A stretch of DNA of 7,057 nt from Hydrogenothermaceae bacterium (GTDB lineage Bacteria; Aquificota; Aquificia; Aquificales; Hydrogenothermaceae), in the NCBI GenBank assembly GCA_026985705.1, contig JALSPY010000283.1:1-7057 (forward strand), in the 5' to 3' direction. Below the pieces are notes generated by a model. It saw nothing but the letters and a program-made list of their open reading frames with translations. It was not told the DNA's origin and did not search any database. This document shows positions 4,806 to 7,057 of the stretch, piece after piece. The stretch's first letter is position 1. Each line of letters starts with the position of its first letter. The translations under genes and the position numbers were made by a program.

Positions 4806-6386
4806 TCTTTCTATCTCAATCTTTTTATCTCTTTTCCTATTATAGAATAATAATATTATCACTAGAAATGTGGGAGATAATATATAGAAAATATATATCT
4901 CTTTTAGATGTGAAACAAAAAAGGTTTGGTTATTATTTAGGTAAATATCTCCTATTAATACTCCAGTTTTATTTAAACCTAAAACTGATTTTATTTCACC
5001 TACAGGAGAAATAACTGCAGAAATTCCGGTATTTGCAACCCTAACTAGATATTTGCCTGTTTCTATTGCTCTAACTCTTGCCATCTCAAAATGTTGATAA
5101 GGTCCAGATGTATCTCCGAACCACCCATCATTTGTAATATTAATTATTAGATTTCCATTTTTACTAAAATCTGCTACAAAATATGGAAATATACTTTCAA
5201 AACATATGAGAGGAATAATTTTAAAATCCTTATAGACTATTAAATTTTTTTCTTTACCTTTTGAAAAATCTATACCTACAGTTAAATAAGGAATAATCTT
5301 AGAAAAGATAGTGAAAGGTTTAGGCGTATATTCTCCAAAAGGAACAAGTTTTATCTTTCTATACTGTGCTAAAACTTTACCATTTTTATTAAAAAGTGTA
5401 ATTGTATTGTAAATTTTTACATCGTCTATATTATCAAAAATTATATCGTCTATACCTGCAAGTATCAGTTTAGTTTTTATACTATTAAGCGAGTAAAAAA
5501 ACTTAATATATCTTTCATCTATATAGGATGGAGAAAAAGGTAAAGAGCTTTCAGGTAAGATTATAATATCTGGTTTTAAAGTATCTGCCTTTTTAACAAG
5601 GGATATGTATCTATCTAAGATATAATCCTTTTTAGATTTATCTAATTTTTCATTCTGTTTTATATTTCCCTGAATTATGGCAACTTTCTTTTTAACACCT
5701 TTATCTGTATATCCTTTTATACGATTATATCCATAAATATAAATACCTATAAATATTCCAACAATTATAAAAAAGCTTAATATAGACTTAATATTTCTAA
5801 ATTTAAGAAGATAAAAGGTAGCTACTGACATATATAAGGCAATAATTGATAAAAGGTATATTCCACCTATAGAGCTTATCTGTGCTATCTCATTTATAGG
5901 TGATAATGTGTATCCCATTAAATTCCAAGGAAAACCTGTAAATGGAATAAATTCCCTAGTTATTTCAATAAAAACCCATATAAGGGGAGCTACAAGTAGA
6001 ACTTTATTACCAACATAATTTTTTAATGTATAAACTATCAAAGAAAATATAACAAATTGGTATATAGAAAAAACAAGAGAAAATAAAATTAATATTAAAT
6101 TTGCTAGTATAAAATTCGTATCTAAATAAACTTCCATTGCATAGGTAAACCAACCAAAAGCAAAAAAACTGAAGGAAAAACCTATAAGAAATGAGATTAA
6201 TAGATGTTTTTTTAAACTGTCTTCAGTTAAGGAGTTAAGTAAAAAGAAAAAACCAATTAAAAAGCCAAAAGGGAAAAAATATTTAGGAAAAGATAAAGCT
6301 ATAAAAAGTCCAGATAATATAGGAATAAAAAAATACTTACTGAAAATTTTTAAGATACTCTTTTTCTTTATTTTCAAGTTTACCAT
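4785..6386 (-). CDS. lnt: Apolipoprotein N-acyltransferase
   Basis: Lnt moves an acyl chain from a phospholipid to the N-terminal cysteine of lipoproteins, the last step of lipoprotein maturation in diderm bacteria. The 533-residue protein begins with about six membrane segments (roughly residues 18-222), followed by a periplasmic nitrilase-type domain and a final membrane helix near 496-514. The expected catalytic triad is present: Glu279 in ILPESSLPF, Lys344 in YRKIKLVPFGEY and Cys395 in LICFESIFP. A second conserved glutamate is Glu352 in GEYTP, and GWFGDTSGPYQH lies at 421-432. The ATG at 6384-6386 lies 50 bases inside the end of the upstream glycosyltransferase; the ribosome site there is weak (AAGAG, about 10 bases off), and I see no better later start. 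Translation is therefore probably coupled to the upstream gene. Its 3' end overlaps the convergent chaperedoxin gene by 21 bases. Confidence 0.96.
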   Translation of the reverse strand: MVNLKIKKKSILKIFSKYFFIPILSGLFIALSFPKYFFPFGFLIGFFFLLNSLTEDSLKKHLLISFLIGFSFSFFAFGWFTYAMEVYLDTNFILANLILILFSLVFSIYQFVIFSLIVYTLKNYVGNKVLLVAPLIWVFIEITREFIPFTGFPWNLMGYTLSPINEIAQISSIGGIYLLSIIALYMSVATFYLLKFRNIKSILSFFIIVGIFIGIYIYGYNRIKGYTDKGVKKKVAIIQGNIKQNEKLDKSKKDYILDRYISLVKKADTLKPDIIILPESSLPFSPSYIDERYIKFFYSLNSIKTKLILAGIDDIIFDNIDDVKIYNTITLFNKNGKVLAQYRKIKLVPFGEYTPKPFTIFSKIIPYLTVGIDFSKGKEKNLIVYKDFKIIPLICFESIFPYFVADFSKNGNLIINITNDGWFGDTSGPYQHFEMARVRAIETGKYLVRVANTGISAVISPVGEIKSVLGLNKTGVLIGDIYLNNNQTFFVSHLKEIYIFYILSPTFLVIILLFYNRKRDKKIEIERLIKPHS

Positions 6387-7057
6387 CTGAAATAATCTCT
6401 TTTATTATATAAGGTCTTTTTTCTTGAGCTTCATAATAAGTCCTAGTTATTAATTCTGCAACTATACCTGTTGAGATTAACTGTATTCCCGACAAAACTA
6501 AGAGTGTTCCAAATATTAAAAGTGGTCTCTGTCCTATATCCTCTCCTAAGAATAATTTTATAAAAACAAGATAAATTAAACTAAAAAATCCTATCAGAAA
6601 TAGTATTAAACCTAATCCACCGAAAACTCTTAAAGGTTTTGTTCTATAATCCAGTAAAAATTTAACTAAAAATAAGTCTAAAATAACTTTAAATGTTCTT
6701 GATATCCCGTATTTAGATTTTCCGTATATTCTAGGATGATGTTTAACAGGTATTTCAGTTATCTTTGCTCCTACTGATTTTGCTAAAGCAGGTAAAAATC
6801 TATGCATTTCTCCATAATAGTCTAGTCTTTTAGCAACTTCAGACCTGTATGCTTTTAAAGAGCAACCATAATCGTGTAGATATACACCTGTAGTTTTTGA
6901 TATTAACCAGTTAGCAATTTTTGAAGGAAGAGTTCTAGTTAAAAAAGTATCTTTTCTATCTTTTCTCCAACCACTAACTATATCATAACCTTGGTTTAAC
7001 ACTTCTAAAAGTTTAGGAATATCCTCAGGGTCATTCTGTAAATCTCCATCCATGGTT
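6337..7057 (-). CDS. Membrane-anchored family 2 glycosyltransferase, DPM1/GtrB-like (5' end missing)
   Basis: The gene runs off the right edge. The visible 239 codons begin at the active-site DxD motif (MDGDLQNDPED), so about 90 N-terminal residues are missing, and the first visible methionine is not the start. Counting from that methionine, further family features are SGWRKDR at 27-33, DYGCSLKAYR at 61-70, RFLPALA at 85-91 and HHPRIYGKSKYG at 105-116. Two membrane helices follow at about 143-168 and 177-201, then a short charged tail. This is the layout of polyprenyl-phosphate sugar transferases (dolichol-phosphate mannose synthase, GtrB and ArnC relatives), which load a sugar from a nucleotide donor onto a lipid carrier at the inner face of the membrane. 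The sugar cannot be deduced. It overlaps lnt by 50 bases, and the two envelope genes are probably co-transcribed. Confidence 0.93.
   Translation of the reverse strand, partial: TMDGDLQNDPEDIPKLLEVLNQGYDIVSGWRKDRKDTFLTRTLPSKIANWLISKTTGVYLHDYGCSLKAYRSEVAKRLDYYGEMHRFLPALAKSVGAKITEIPVKHHPRIYGKSKYGISRTFKVILDLFLVKFLLDYRTKPLRVFGGLGLILFLIGFFSLIYLVFIKLFLGEDIGQRPLLIFGTLLVLSGIQLISTGIVAELITRTYYEAQEKRPYIIKEIISDGKLENKEKEYLKNFQ

Noticed and set aside
4793..5014. 73-codon plus-strand frame opposite the 3' end of lnt
   Set aside because: It overlaps both the chaperedoxin end and lnt, has no ribosome site, and reads as Leu/Ile-rich shadow sequence.

Overview
The window is AT-rich chromosomal DNA carrying mostly housekeeping genes of a bacterium. 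Arginine is written mainly with AGA/AGG, many residues are Lys, Ile or Glu, and TTG start codons are used repeatedly. The Era protein resembles the Aquifex protein as I remember it, and speD is the short self-processing bacterial type also known from Thermotoga. My best guess is a thermophilic member of the Aquificota, perhaps the Sulfurihydrogenibium/Hydrogenothermaceae group. That placement is an inference; no database search was possible.

Layout, left to right. Positions 1-223 hold no gene I can support. They contain an inverted repeat with two competing folds (61-109) and a terminator-like hairpin (145-188) just past the end of era. era (minus, 224-1165) encodes the 16S rRNA-binding GTPase. 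A 263-bp divergent region (1166-1428) carries candidate promoters for era and speD, plus a structured speD leader with a possible small upstream ORF that overlaps the speD start. speD (plus, 1429-1842) encodes S-adenosylmethionine decarboxylase. A GC-rich hairpin (1890-1914) and a small membrane protein of unknown function (plus, 1931-2248) follow. The crcB-folC pair (minus, 3840 down to 2225) combines a fluoride exporter with a folate/folylpolyglutamate synthase and reads from a short promoter region with a perfect TATAAT box. A thioredoxin-TPR chaperedoxin (plus, 3987-4805) is transcribed divergently from crcB. lnt (minus, 4785-6386) and the 3' part of a membrane-anchored family 2 glycosyltransferase (minus, 6337 to beyond the window edge) form an overlapping pair.

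The genes serve unrelated core processes: ribosome maturation, polyamine synthesis, folate, fluoride export, redox and protein protection, and lipoprotein and cell-envelope synthesis. The organisation is very compact. Two convergent pairs overlap tail to tail (24 and 21 bp), lnt overlaps the glycosyltransferase by 50 bp, and crcB and folC are 2 bp apart.

I did not find a new multi-gene system. The parts most worth following up are the speD leader with its overlapping small ORF, the hairpin placed so that folC mRNA could run antisense across the whole small membrane gene, the two-state inverted repeat at the left edge, and a corrected crcB start.
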